Below, in pieces: positions 9,290 to 21,274 of a DNA stretch of 64,000 bases. The position numbers and the translations under genes were made by a program. Position 1 is the stretch's first letter. Each line of letters opens with the position of its first letter. The notes under the pieces were generated by a model. It had not been told where the DNA came from. It did no database searches and was given only the letters and a program-made list of their open reading frames with translations. The DNA comes from Pseudomonas sp. NKUCC02_KPG. Its GTDB lineage: Bacteria; Pseudomonadota; Gammaproteobacteria; Pseudomonadales; Pseudomonadaceae. The stretch lies in NCBI RefSeq assembly GCF_019345465.1, contig NZ_JAHKRC010000007.1:62001-126000 (forward strand), in the 5' to 3' direction.

Positions 9290-9721
9290 TTAGCCGCCAA
9301 ACTTTTTGCGGATTTGCTGAACGGTGCGCAGCTGAGCTGCAGCCTCGGCCAGTCGTGCAGCAGCAGATCCGTAATCGAATTCTGCGCCTCTTTCGTTCAG
9401 GGCCTTCTCGGCAGCCTTGACGGCTTCCTGAGCGGAGGCTTCATCCAGGTCGGCAGCACGTTGCACGGTGTCGGCAAGAACCTTGACCATGTTCGGCTGA
9501 ACCTCGAGGTAACCACCGGAGATGTAAAACACCTCGGCTTCACCACCCAATTTGATCAGGCGGATCGGACCTGGCTTGAGTTCAGTGATCAGCGGAGCAT
9601 GACCCAGAGCGATACCAAGATCACCCAGGCTGCCGTGCGCAATCACCATCTCGACCTGACCGGAAAAGATTTCTCCTTCCGCACTGACGATATCGCAATG
9701 GACTGTCATCATATTAGCCAT
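9290..9721 (-). CDS. atpC: ATP synthase F1 subunit epsilon
   Basis: 143 aa. The epsilon subunit is part of the central stalk and inhibits ATP hydrolysis through its C-terminal helices. The N-terminal beta-sandwich begins [21 protein letters not shown] and includes [14 protein letters not shown]; the C-terminal helical hairpin (about 88-138) is present. Alternative start codons lie at the very N terminus ([10 protein letters not shown]); the first ATG has the better upstream spacing. Last gene of the operon, 44 bases after atpD with an intervening hairpin, and followed by the terminator at 9235-9262. Confidence 0.97.
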   Translation of the reverse strand: MANMMTVHCDIVSAEGEIFSGQVEMVIAHGSLGDLGIALGHAPLITELKPGPIRLIKLGGEAEVFYISGGYLEVQPNMVKVLADTVQRAADLDEASAQEAVKAAEKALNERGAEFDYGSAAARLAEAAAQLRTVQQIRKKFGG

Positions 9722-9742
9722 CTGATTGCCTCAACCTGATTA

Positions 9743-9760
9743 GCGCCCGTTGCCGGGCGC
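9743..9760 (-). other. Intercistronic stem-loop atpD/atpC
   Basis: GCGCCCG (9743-9749) and CGGGCGC (9754-9760) enclose TTGC; in the transcript the loop reads GCAA, a GNRA tetraloop. It begins five bases after the atpD stop codon. Confidence 0.75.
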
Positions 9761-9765
9761 CGGAA

Positions 9766-11172
<1,407 letters not shown>

Positions 11173-12033
11173 TTAAACCGCGGCAGCGCCGCCGACGATT
11201 TCCGAGATCTCTTGGGTGATCGCAGCCTGACGCGCCTTGTTGTAGATCAGCTGCAAATCGCTGATCAAGTCACCGGCGTTATCAGTGGCGTTCTTCATTG
11301 CGATCATCCGCGCAGCTTGTTCAGCTGCACTGTTCTCGACCACCGCCTGGTACACCTGCGACTCCACGTAACGCACCATCAAGCCGTCTAGCAGCTCTTT
11401 GGCATCCGGTTCGTAGAGATAGTCCCAGTGGTGCTTGAGTTTTTGATCCGGGGTCGCCACCAGTGGAATCAACTGCTCCACAGTAGGCTGTTGCGTCATG
11501 GTGTTGACGAACTTGTTGGATACCACGGACAGGCGGTCAATACGGCCTTCCAGGTAAGCATCCAGCATCACCTTAACGCTGCCGATCAAGTCATTGATCG
11601 ACGGTTCTTCACCCAGATGGCTGATAGCAGCGACGACGTTACCGCCGAAGTTACGGAAAAATGCCGCACCTTTGCTGCCGACCACGCACAGATCAATCTC
11701 GACGCCGTTTTCACGGTTTACCGCCATGTCCTTGACCAAAGCCTTGAACAGGTTGGTATTCAAACCACCGCACAAACCACGGTCACTGCTCACAACCACA
11801 TAACCCACACGCTTAACTTCGCGGTCGATCATGAATGGGTGGCGGTATTCCGGGTTGGCGTTAGCCAAATGCCCAATAACCTGGCGAATACGCTCCGCAT
11901 AAGGACGGCTAGCAGCCATGCGCATTTGTGCCTTGCGCATTTTGCTGACCGCCACTTTTTCCATGGCGCTGGTAATCTTTTGCGTGCTTTTGATGCTCGC
12001 AATCTTACTGCGAATCTCTTTTGCGCCTGCCAT
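11173..12033 (-). CDS. atpG: ATP synthase F1 subunit gamma
   Basis: 286 aa. Gamma is the rotor shaft that turns inside the alpha3beta3 ring. The N-terminal helix [20 protein letters not shown] and the C-terminal helix with [20 protein letters not shown] are the two coiled-coil strands of the shaft; [11 protein letters not shown] (about 77-87) is the conserved Rossmann-like core segment. The start is confirmed by the family N terminus. It follows atpA after a 50-base gap that holds a stem-loop. Confidence 0.98.
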   Translation of the reverse strand: MAGAKEIRSKIASIKSTQKITSAMEKVAVSKMRKAQMRMAASRPYAERIRQVIGHLANANPEYRHPFMIDREVKRVGYVVVSSDRGLCGGLNTNLFKALVKDMAVNRENGVEIDLCVVGSKGAAFFRNFGGNVVAAISHLGEEPSINDLIGSVKVMLDAYLEGRIDRLSVVSNKFVNTMTQQPTVEQLIPLVATPDQKLKHHWDYLYEPDAKELLDGLMVRYVESQVYQAVVENSAAEQAARMIAMKNATDNAGDLISDLQLIYNKARQAAITQEISEIVGGAAAV

Positions 12034-12055
12034 GTAACACCTATCAGGTTAGCAA

Positions 12056-12077
12056 GCGGGAGCCTTGCGGCTCCCGC
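12056..12077 (-). other. Intercistronic stem-loop atpA/atpG
   Basis: GCGGGAGCC (12056-12064) pairs with GGCTCCCGC (12069-12077); the transcript loop is GCAA, a GNRA tetraloop. It begins six bases past the atpA stop. It has no U-run, so it is not a terminator. Confidence 0.8.
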
Positions 12078-12083
12078 TGCGGC

Positions 12084-13628
12084 TTACCAGGTTTGGGTGG
12101 CCTTGAACTTCTCGATACCGGCTTTGATGCCAGAATCGATTTCGTCATTGAAGTCACCTTTAACGTTGATCTTCGCCATTAGTTCGGCGTGATCGCGGTT
12201 GAAGTAAGCAATCAGCGCTTGTTCAAAGCTACCGACCTTGGTGATTTCGACGTCAGTCAGGAACCCACGCTCAGCGGCATACAGCGACAGCGCCATGTCA
12301 GCGATCGACATTGGTGCGTATTGCTTCTGCTTCATCAGCTCGGTAACGCGCTGACCATGCTCAAGTTGCTTACGGGTCGCTTCGTCCAGGTCAGATGCGA
12401 ACTGGGCAAATGCTGCCAGTTCACGGTACTGAGCCAGAGCGGTACGGATACCACCGGACAGCTTCTTGATGATCTTGGTCTGAGCGGCACCACCCACACG
12501 GGATACCGAAACACCGGCGTTCACTGCAGGACGGATCCCGGAGTTGAACATGGCCGATTCCAGGAAGATCTGACCGTCGGTGATGGAAATCACGTTGGTC
12601 GGAACGAACGCGGAAACGTCGCCAGCCTGGGTTTCGATGATCGGCAGTGCGGTCAGGGAACCGGTTTTGCCGGTCACTGCGCCGTTGGTGAACTTCTCTA
12701 CGTACTCTTCGGATACGCGGGATGCGCGCTCCAGAAGACGAGAGTGGAGATAGAACACGTCGCCTGGGTAAGCTTCACGGCCTGGTGGACGGCGCAGCAG
12801 CAGGGAAATCTGGCGGTAAGCCACTGCTTGCTTGGACAGATCGTCATAAACGATCAGTGCGTCTTCACCGCGGTCGCGGAAGTATTCGCCCATGGTGCAA
12901 CCGGAGTACGGTGCCAGGAACTGCAGCGCTGCGGATTCGGAAGCACTGGCAGCAACGACGATGGTGTTAGCCAACGCGCCGTTTTCTTCCAGCTTGCGAA
13001 CCACGTTGGCGATAGTCGATTGCTTCTGACCGATCGCTACGTATACACAGAAAATGCCGCTGTTCTTCTGGTTGATGATCGCGTCGATCGCCAGAGCGGT
13101 TTTACCGATCTGACGGTCACCGATGATCAGCTCACGCTGGCCACGGCCGACAGGGATCATGGCATCGACAGCCTTGTAGCCAGTCTGTACAGGCTGGTCT
13201 ACCGACTTACGCCAGATCACGCCTGGAGCAACTTTCTCGACTGCATCAGTCTCGGTGTTGCCCAGTGGACCTTTGCCATCAACTGGGTTACCCAGTGCGT
13301 CGACAACGCGACCCAGCAGTTCCTTACCAACCGGAACTTCCAGGATGCGGCCAGTGCACTTGGCGCTCATGCCTTCAGCCAGAGTCGTGTATGCGCCCAA
13401 TACTACGGCACCTACAGAGTCTTGCTCCAGGTTGAGAGCCATACCGAAGACGCTGCCCGGAAACTCGATCATCTCGCCGTACATTACGTCGGCCAGACCG
13501 TGAATCCGCACAATACCGTCAGATACGCTGACGACAGTGCCTTCGTTACGGGCTTGGGAGGTCACATCGAGTTTTTCGATGCGGCCCTTGATAATTTCAC
13601 TTATTTCGGAAGGATTGAGTTGCTGCAT
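12084..13628 (-). CDS. atpA: ATP synthase F1 subunit alpha
   Basis: 514 aa. Alpha carries the non-catalytic nucleotide sites of F1. It shows the N-terminal helix [20 protein letters not shown], the P-loop GDRQIGKTA near residue 170, and the alpha-signature [14 protein letters not shown] near 366-380, which includes the arginine finger region. Length is normal. It follows atpH after 21 bases with no hairpin between, unlike the next boundary. Confidence 0.99.
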   Translation of the reverse strand: MQQLNPSEISEIIKGRIEKLDVTSQARNEGTVVSVSDGIVRIHGLADVMYGEMIEFPGSVFGMALNLEQDSVGAVVLGAYTTLAEGMSAKCTGRILEVPVGKELLGRVVDALGNPVDGKGPLGNTETDAVEKVAPGVIWRKSVDQPVQTGYKAVDAMIPVGRGQRELIIGDRQIGKTALAIDAIINQKNSGIFCVYVAIGQKQSTIANVVRKLEENGALANTIVVAASASESAALQFLAPYSGCTMGEYFRDRGEDALIVYDDLSKQAVAYRQISLLLRRPPGREAYPGDVFYLHSRLLERASRVSEEYVEKFTNGAVTGKTGSLTALPIIETQAGDVSAFVPTNVISITDGQIFLESAMFNSGIRPAVNAGVSVSRVGGAAQTKIIKKLSGGIRTALAQYRELAAFAQFASDLDEATRKQLEHGQRVTELMKQKQYAPMSIADMALSLYAAERGFLTDVEITKVGSFEQALIAYFNRDHAELMAKINVKGDFNDEIDSGIKAGIEKFKATQTW

Positions 13629-13649
13629 TGCTCTGCTGCCCCTTCAAAC

Positions 13650-14186
13650 TCAAGATTTCAATGCTTCGGCAAGGCTTGCGAGTTTTCCGCGAACCGAGCC
13701 ATCGATAACCAGGTCGCCGGCGCGGATGATGACACCACCTATAAGGCTGGCATCCTCCGCAACTTGCAGGCGCACTTCCCGGTTGAGTCGTGCACTGAGA
13801 ACCTTGGCGAGTTTGTCTTGCTGTTCTTGGTCCAATGTAAAAGCGCTGGTCACTTCTACGTCTACCGACTTCTCTTGTTCAGCCTTGTACAGGTCAAACA
13901 GAGCGGCGATCTCCGGCAATAGCGGGAGACGGTCGTTTTCGGCAACGACGTTGATGAAGTTCTGTGCTTCTACAGTGAACTTGTCGCCGCACACGTCAAT
14001 AAACGTGGCGGCCTTTTCTGCGCTCGTCAGTCGCGGGGCCTTGAGCACGCGCTGCATAGTGTCGTCTTGCGACACTGCTGCAGCCAGGCCGAGCATGGCT
14101 GACCAAGAGGCCAGTTGCTGGTGGGCCTGGGCGTGCTCGAAGGCTGCCTTAGCGTAAGGTCGGGCCAACGTGGTCAATTCTGCCAT
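13650..14186 (-). CDS. atpH: ATP synthase F1 subunit delta
   Basis: 178 aa. Delta sits on top of F1 and links it to the peripheral stalk b subunits. The N-terminal helical domain starts [19 protein letters not shown], the family signature; the C-terminal part has [22 protein letters not shown], the conserved end of OSCP/delta proteins. Twelve bases from atpF, 21 from atpA, within the operon. Confidence 0.98.
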   Translation of the reverse strand: MAELTTLARPYAKAAFEHAQAHQQLASWSAMLGLAAAVSQDDTMQRVLKAPRLTSAEKAATFIDVCGDKFTVEAQNFINVVAENDRLPLLPEIAALFDLYKAEQEKSVDVEVTSAFTLDQEQQDKLAKVLSARLNREVRLQVAEDASLIGGVIIRAGDLVIDGSVRGKLASLAEALKS

Positions 14187-14198
14187 GATCGCCCTCGC

Positions 14199-14669
14199 TT
14201 AAATTTCAGCAGCCAGTTTAGTAACCAGCTCCGCGTGCGCGTTTTGATCGATTGTGGCACCCAGGATCTTCTCTGCGCCTTCAACAGCCAAGCTACCCAA
14301 TTGGGCACGCAGGGCGTCTTTAACGCTGTTCAGTTCCTGTTCGATCTCGGCCTGAGCCTGAGCCTTCACACGGTCAGCTTCAACGCGAGCCTGTTCACGG
14401 GCTTCGTCTACGATCTGAGTACCGCGTTTCTTGGCTTGCTCAATGATTTCAGCTGCTTGAGCCTTAGCTTCGCGCAGTTGTTGACCCGCTTTATCTTGGG
14501 CCAACTCCAGGTCGCGAGCTGCTCGGTTAGCAGCGTCCAGTCCAGCCGCAATCTTCTTCTGACGTTCTTGCAATGCCGCGATGACCGGAGGCCACACGAA
14601 CTTCATGCAAAACAGTACAAAAATGAAGAACGCAACGGACTGGCCAATCAGGGTTGCATTAATGTTCAC
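14199..14669 (-). CDS. atpF: ATP synthase Fo subunit b
   Basis: 156 aa. One N-terminal membrane helix (about 5-27, ending FVWPPV) is followed by a long charged Ala/Gln/Glu-rich helix that dimerises as the peripheral stalk. [20 protein letters not shown] is the usual bacterial b N terminus. It follows atpE after 57 bases, part of which forms a stem-loop over the atpE stop. Confidence 0.98.
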   Translation of the reverse strand: MNINATLIGQSVAFFIFVLFCMKFVWPPVIAALQERQKKIAAGLDAANRAARDLELAQDKAGQQLREAKAQAAEIIEQAKKRGTQIVDEAREQARVEADRVKAQAQAEIEQELNSVKDALRAQLGSLAVEGAEKILGATIDQNAHAELVTKLAAEI

Positions 14670-14701
14670 GCCAACACCTCGCTCGTTCGTTGTCCATCAC
14701 T

Positions 14702-14999
<298 letters not shown>

Positions 15000-15059
15000 T
15001 TACGTCGTATGGTTTAGGTTTTTAGATTAAAGCGGTAAAACAAAATCATTTTGCGACGC

Positions 15060-15081
15060 CCTCTCACCCGAAGGTGAGAGG
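15060..15081 (-). other. Intercistronic stem-loop atpB/atpE with UUCG loop
   Basis: CCTCTCACC (15060-15068) and GGTGAGAGG (15073-15081) form a perfect 9-bp stem; the transcript loop is UUCG closed by C-G, an extra-stable tetraloop. It lies 25 bases after atpB and 75 before atpE. Confidence 0.85.
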
Positions 15082-15106
15082 AGCACCAGACTCGCCGAAG
15101 CGGATC

Positions 15107-16400
<1,294 letters not shown>

Positions 16401-16474
16401 CACAACTGCTCCTCAAAGGTCGGCTACCAAAAACAGAAAACTTGGCATAATTTGTGCCGACAAAATGCGCGCAG

Positions 16475-16503
16475 AGTATAGGGGCGCTTAAGCCCCTATT
16501 CAA
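16475..16503 (-). promoter_or_regulatory. Predicted sigma-70 promoter of the atp operon, palindromic spacer
   Basis: On the minus strand TTGAAT (16498-16503), a 17-base spacer, then TATACT (16475-16480). The spacer and part of the -10 form an inverted repeat, ATAGGGGC (16478-16485) with GCCCCTAT (16492-16499). Confidence 0.7.
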
Positions 16504-16548
16504 CTGTCAGGTAGTGATTTCCGACTGCACGCTACATGGGGAATTGTT

Positions 16549-17421
16549 TCAGCGGATGTGAGCAAGCACTCCTTGAAGCTCATCCAGAGAATTGTAACCA
16601 ATCACTAACTGGCCTTTTCCCTTCTTTCCGTGGCGAATCTGCACCGCAGAGCCTAGGCGCTCTGCCAGACGCTGTTCGAGCCTGGCAATGTCCGGATCTG
16701 GTTTAACCGGTTCAGCAGGCTCTTGTTTGCCACTCAACCACTGCCGAACAAGTGCTTCGGTCTGACGTACTGTCAGACCTCGTGCGACAACGTGTCGCGC
16801 CCCTTCAACCTGCTGAGTTTCAGGCAAACCGAGCAATGCCCGCGCATGACCCATTTCAAGGTCACCGTGGGACAGCATGGTTTTGATGACTTCCGGCAAG
16901 GAAATCAATCGCAACAAGTTAGCCACAGACACCCGGGACTTACCCACAGCGTCGGCAACTTGCTGCTGAGTCAGCTGGAACTCTTGCTGCAAGCGTTGCA
17001 AGGCGACGGCTTCTTCAATCGGATTGAGATCTTCGCGCTGAATGTTTTCGATCAGCGCCATCGCGATGGCGGTTTCATCCGGCACATCTCGCACCATCGC
17101 CGGGATGGTGTCCTTGCCTGCCTGTTGGCTGGCGCGCCAGCGACGTTCACCGGCGATGATCTCAAAGCGGTTGCCATCAATCGGGCGAACCACGATTGGC
17201 TGCATCACGCCTTGGGTCCTGATCGAGCTGGCCAGCTCTTCAAGCGCCTGGGGATCCATGTCGCGACGAGGCTGATACTTGCCGCGCTGGATCAGGTCCA
17301 GTGGCAAGTGTTGCAGTTCGCTTTGATCAACCTTGACCGCTTGCTCTTCCAGCGAGCTGACCGTTGGACCACTAAGGAGTGCATCCAGTCCGCGTCCGAG
17401 ACCTCGTTTCTTGACGGCCAT
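16549..17421 (-). CDS. parB: Chromosome partition protein ParB
   Basis: 290 aa. ParB is a CTP-dependent clamp that loads at parS and spreads to form the origin partition complex. Residues about 30-120 carry the CTPase domain with the motif AGERRWRASQQ; the helix-turn-helix follows (LTQQQVADAVGKSRVSVANLLRL); the last 40 residues are the dimerisation domain. It starts 9 bases after parA. A perfect parS site lies 14 kb away inside recF (31331-31346). Confidence 0.98.
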   Translation of the reverse strand: MAVKKRGLGRGLDALLSGPTVSSLEEQAVKVDQSELQHLPLDLIQRGKYQPRRDMDPQALEELASSIRTQGVMQPIVVRPIDGNRFEIIAGERRWRASQQAGKDTIPAMVRDVPDETAIAMALIENIQREDLNPIEEAVALQRLQQEFQLTQQQVADAVGKSRVSVANLLRLISLPEVIKTMLSHGDLEMGHARALLGLPETQQVEGARHVVARGLTVRQTEALVRQWLSGKQEPAEPVKPDPDIARLEQRLAERLGSAVQIRHGKKGKGQLVIGYNSLDELQGVLAHIR

Positions 17422-17430
17422 GGGATTTCC

Positions 17431-18222
17431 TTAAGTTGGCTGAGGCGTGCGGGTGGTACGACGTTGACGACGAACCAGCTCGCCCGCCAGGGCAAGGTAA
17501 GCAATCGCGCCACGGGAATTTTTGTCATACGCCAGCGCCGGCATGCCGTAACTCGGCGCTTCGGCCAAGCGGATGTTGCGCGGAATCACCGTGTCGTAGA
17601 GCTGCTCGCCGAAGTGTTCCTTGAGCTGAGCCGATACATCGTTCATCAGGCTCAGACGCGGGTCGTACATGGTCCGCAGCAGGCCTTCGATCTTCAGGTT
17701 CGGGTTCAGGAGTTCGGCAATGCGCTTGATGTTATCCACAAGATCGCTCAAGCCTTCGAGTGCGAAGTACTCACACTGCATGGGGATAATGACCCCATCG
17801 GCAGCAACCAGAGCGTTCAGGGTCAGCATCGACAGAGACGGCGGGCAATCGATCAGAATGTAATCGTAGCTCTCGCGAACCGGCGCCAGTGCAGTACGCA
17901 GACGGCTTTCTTTCATCTGCATTTCGAGCAATACAACTTCAGCTGCCGTCAAATCACGGTTTGCGGGCAGAAGCTGGTACCCACCGTGTTCGGAGATGTG
18001 CATGGCCTGGGCCAGATCACATTCACCGATCAACAGGTCGTAGACCGAATTCTCGAGACCATGTTTATCCACACCGCTACCCATGGTGGCGTTGCCTTGT
18101 GGATCGAGGTCGATCAGAAGCACGCGGCGCTTGGTCGCGACCAGCGATGCTGCGAGGTTGATACAGGTGGTGGTTTTACCCACACCACCCTTTTGGTTCG
18201 CTATTGCGAATACCTTAGCCAT
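17431..18222 (-). CDS. parA: Chromosome partition ATPase ParA (Soj)
   Basis: 263 aa from the ATG at 18222, which gives the standard N terminus MAKVFAIANQKGGVGKTT; an ATG 18 bases upstream is in frame but adds an unusual hexapeptide. The deviant Walker A KGGVGKTT is at 11-18 and the Walker B-like ILIDCPPSL near 120. ParA drives segregation of the ParB-parS complex from the nucleoid surface. Cotranscribed with parB, 18 bases after rsmG. Two DnaA boxes (17732-17740, 18065-18073) lie in the coding sequence. Confidence 0.98.
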   Translation of the reverse strand: MAKVFAIANQKGGVGKTTTCINLAASLVATKRRVLLIDLDPQGNATMGSGVDKHGLENSVYDLLIGECDLAQAMHISEHGGYQLLPANRDLTAAEVVLLEMQMKESRLRTALAPVRESYDYILIDCPPSLSMLTLNALVAADGVIIPMQCEYFALEGLSDLVDNIKRIAELLNPNLKIEGLLRTMYDPRLSLMNDVSAQLKEHFGEQLYDTVIPRNIRLAEAPSYGMPALAYDKNSRGAIAYLALAGELVRRQRRTTRTPQPT

Positions 18223-18240
18223 TCTTGCTTGCGTTCCCAA

Positions 18241-18885
18241 TCATGCCGTGCGGCGCAGTATCAGCAGATGGCGTTGGCCTTGGCAACCTGGAACAGTCAA
18301 GGCGTGTTCGCTATCTAGACGAAAATCAGACGGCAATGCTACCAGCTCATCAGCCGGATGAACGCCCTTCATTGCCAACCAGCGCGTTTCACTGTTGCCC
18401 AGATGGCGTGTCCAGTTGCTGAAGTTCTCCATGCTGCTGAAAGCCCTGGAAACAATTCCATTGAATGGCAGCTCTGGCTGAAACTCTTCAACGCGACTGT
18501 GGATAACTTGCAAGTTATCCAGCTTGAGCTCGAGTTTCACCTGGGTCAGAAAACGGGTTTTCTTGCCGTTGCTGTCCAGACAGGTCACTTGGGACTCGGG
18601 AAACAGGATCGCCAGGGGAATGCCCGGCATGCCGCCGCCGCTGCCCACATCCAGCCAACGGCCATTTTCGATGAAGGGCATCACGCTGAGGCTGTCGAGC
18701 AAATGGCGCGAAACCATTTCGTCCGGGTTACGCACAGCCGTGAGGTTGTAGGCCTTGTTCCATTTGATCAACAGGGCCAAATAACCCAGCAATAGCTGAT
18801 GCTGGTTTTCGGACAGTGCTACGCCCAATTGGCGTGCACCTGTGGATAACTCTTCGGCGTGTTGCGCGGTAACCAGCGAACTCAA
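18241..18885 (-). CDS. rsmG: 16S rRNA (guanine-527-N7)-methyltransferase
   Basis: 214 aa. RsmG (GidB) methylates G527 of 16S rRNA; loss gives low-level streptomycin resistance in other bacteria. The SAM site is [20 protein letters not shown] (76-95). The coding start overlaps the mnmG stop by four bases (ATGA), so the pair is translationally coupled. Two DnaA boxes, 18498-18506 and 18841-18849, fall inside. Confidence 0.98.
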   Translation of the reverse strand: MSSLVTAQHAEELSTGARQLGVALSENQHQLLLGYLALLIKWNKAYNLTAVRNPDEMVSRHLLDSLSVMPFIENGRWLDVGSGGGMPGIPLAILFPESQVTCLDSNGKKTRFLTQVKLELKLDNLQVIHSRVEEFQPELPFNGIVSRAFSSMENFSNWTRHLGNSETRWLAMKGVHPADELVALPSDFRLDSEHALTVPGCQGQRHLLILRRTA

Positions 18886-20777
18886 GCGTTTTGCTCCAAC
18901 GTGCGGCCAGCGCCGCGCTTTTTCAGGTGAATCATCAACAGGGAAATCGCCGCAGGCGTCACACCTGGAATACGCGAAGCCTGCCCCAAGGTCTCGGGAC
19001 GGGTTGCGCCCAGCTTGCTCTGGATCTCTTTCGACAGCCCGGAGATGATCGTGTAATCGATATCCACAGGCAGTTTGGTGTTCTCACTGGCGCGCAGACG
19101 GGCAATTTCGTCTTGTTGACGATCGATATAACCGGCGTACTTGGTTTTGATCTCAACCTGCTCGGCGACCAACGGATCTTCTGCGCCTTTCCCGGTCACT
19201 TCAACCAGACCGGCGTAGTCGATTTCGGGGCGTGTCAGCAGGTTCAGCAAATTGTATTCATGGGTCAGCGGCGTGCCGAATTTTGCTGCAATGGCATCGC
19301 CCTGCTCAGTGCCCGGGCGAACCCAAGTGCTTTTCAGGCGCTGTTCTTCTTGCGCGATGCTTTCACGCTTGGTGCAGAAAGCGGCCCAACGGGCATCATC
19401 GACCAGGCCCAATTCGCGACCTTTTTCGGTCAAGCGCATGTCGGCGTTGTCTTCGCGCAGGATCAGCCGGTATTCGGCACGGGATGTAAACATCCGGTAC
19501 GGCTCTTGAGTACCCAAGGTAATCAGGTCGTCGACCAATACTCCGATGTACGCCTCGTCGCGACGCGGGCACCAGCTTTCCTTGCCCTGTGCGAGCAATG
19601 CCGCGTTGGCGCCAGCCAGCAAACCTTGGGCCCCGGCTTCTTCGTAACCGGTAGTGCCGTTGATTTGCCCTGCGAAGAACAAGCCGCCGATTACCTTGGT
19701 TTCAAGGCTGTATTTCAGGTCCCGCGGATCGAAGTAGTCGTATTCGATGGCATAGCCGGGCCGCACGATATGGGCGTTTTCCATGCCGCGAATCGATTGC
19801 ACGATCTGGATTTGCACGTCGAACGGCAAGGATGTGGAGATCCCGTTCGGGTACAGCTCGTGAGTGGTCAAACCTTCCGGCTCGATGAAAACCTGATGGC
19901 TTTCCTTATCGGCAAAGCGGTGAATCTTGTCTTCGATCGACGGGCAGTAACGCGGGCCAATCCCTTCGATTACGCCCGAGTACATCGGTGAGCGGTCGAG
20001 GTTGGACGCGATGATTTCGTGAGTACGGGCGTTGGTATGGGTAATCCAGCAACTGACCTGAGCCGGATGCTGTTCTTTGTTGCCCATGAACGACATCACT
20101 GGAATCGGTGTATCGCCTGGTTGCTCGGTCATGACCGAGAAATCTACAGAGCGGCCATCGATACGCGGTGGTGTACCGGTTTTCAAGCGACCAACTCGCA
20201 GGGGCAGTTCACGCAGGCGGTGTGCCAGGGCGATCGAAGGAGGATCACCGGCTCGGCCACCCGAGTAATTCTGCATCCCGATGTGGATAAGTCCACCGAG
20301 GAAAGTACCTGTGGTCAAAACCACAGCATCAGCCATAAAACGCAGACCCATTTGGGTCACTACGCCACGCACTTGATCCTGTTCAACGATCAGGTCATCA
20401 GCAGCCTGTTGAAATATCCACAGGTTGGGCTGGTTTTCCAGCGTTTCGCGAATTGCCGCCTTGTACAGAATGCGGTCGGCCTGTGCACGGGTTGCCCGTA
20501 CTGCCGGGCCTTTACGCCCATTAAGTACACGGAACTGGATGCCGCCTTTATCGGTAGCCATTGCCATCGCGCCGCCCAGGGCGTCGATTTCTTTAACCAG
20601 ATGGCTTTTACCAATCCCGCCAATCGCAGGATTGCAGCTCATTTGCCCGAGGGTTTCCACGTTGTGGGTCAACAGCAGGGTTTTTACGCCCATGCGTGCT
20701 GAAGCAAGTGCAGCCTCGGTTCCGGCGTGACCGCCACCGATGACGATCACTGCAAAACGGGAAGGGAAATTCACCAC
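18882..20777 (-). CDS. mnmG: tRNA uridine-34 carboxymethylaminomethyl-modifying enzyme MnmG
   Basis: 631 aa, GTG start (two tandem GTG codons). MnmG (GidA) binds FAD through [17 protein letters not shown] (about 14-30) and works with MnmE to place the cmnm5 group at the wobble uridine of several tRNAs. Cysteine-bearing signatures [19 protein letters not shown] and [16 protein letters not shown] are intact. MnmE, its partner, is encoded at 23120-24487. First gene of the mnmG-rsmG-parA-parB cluster; the upstream region carries DnaA boxes. Confidence 0.98.
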   Translation of the reverse strand: MVNFPSRFAVIVIGGGHAGTEAALASARMGVKTLLLTHNVETLGQMSCNPAIGGIGKSHLVKEIDALGGAMAMATDKGGIQFRVLNGRKGPAVRATRAQADRILYKAAIRETLENQPNLWIFQQAADDLIVEQDQVRGVVTQMGLRFMADAVVLTTGTFLGGLIHIGMQNYSGGRAGDPPSIALAHRLRELPLRVGRLKTGTPPRIDGRSVDFSVMTEQPGDTPIPVMSFMGNKEQHPAQVSCWITHTNARTHEIIASNLDRSPMYSGVIEGIGPRYCPSIEDKIHRFADKESHQVFIEPEGLTTHELYPNGISTSLPFDVQIQIVQSIRGMENAHIVRPGYAIEYDYFDPRDLKYSLETKVIGGLFFAGQINGTTGYEEAGAQGLLAGANAALLAQGKESWCPRRDEAYIGVLVDDLITLGTQEPYRMFTSRAEYRLILREDNADMRLTEKGRELGLVDDARWAAFCTKRESIAQEEQRLKSTWVRPGTEQGDAIAAKFGTPLTHEYNLLNLLTRPEIDYAGLVEVTGKGAEDPLVAEQVEIKTKYAGYIDRQQDEIARLRASENTKLPVDIDYTIISGLSKEIQSKLGATRPETLGQASRIPGVTPAAISLLMIHLKKRGAGRTLEQNA

Positions 20778-21274
20778 GCACCTCGTGCCTGTTACTAGGG
20801 GTTTTTGGATAGACCGCGAAGTATAGGGACTTCGCCCTTCTTAAAGAACCCTTTGCACAAAATTTAACCAGCTGTGGATAAGGGCAAGATAGATAAATAA
20901 ATAGAGAAGAAATTTATAAAGCTTTGTTTTTATGTTTATTTCTACTGAGCCACATTTCTGTGGATAGATTGCTACAGGCTATATTCTACGTACTGTACAG
21001 AGATTCAAAAGTCTGTGGTTATGCACCGATGAGGGGTTGGGATAAGTGCTTTAAGCCTGTGGGTAAAACAGGTGCTTATCCACAGGGGTGGTTATCTTCA
21101 GTTTTCAGGCCTACTTACCCACTGACCTGAGGGCCAGTTATGCACAGAGCTTATTCAACGATTTATGCGGTTTTTGGCCAATAAACAGGCAGCCGAAAAC
21201 CGCTGGAATGGCTAATCCATCAAGCGGTCGTACAATCGGTGAGTCATAAAAGTGATAAACGGTACAAGCCTGTC
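20778..21274. other. Intergenic DnaA-box cluster upstream of mnmG
   Basis: 497 bases without a gene between mnmG and the ABC-F gene stop. Perfect boxes TGTGGATAA at 20873-20881 and TTATCCACA at 21076-21084; TTATGCACA at 21138-21146; single-mismatch sites at 20959-20967 (TGTGGATAG), 21019-21027 (TTATGCACC) and about 21059-21067 (TGTGGGTAA). An AT-rich stretch lies at 20885-20940. In E. coli the origin is beside gidA (mnmG), so this looks like a second, possibly ancestral, DnaA-binding region. Confidence 0.7.

Noticed and set aside
12189..13922. 577-codon open frame opposite atpA
   Set aside because: Antisense shadow of atpA and atpH; no start context and no motifs.
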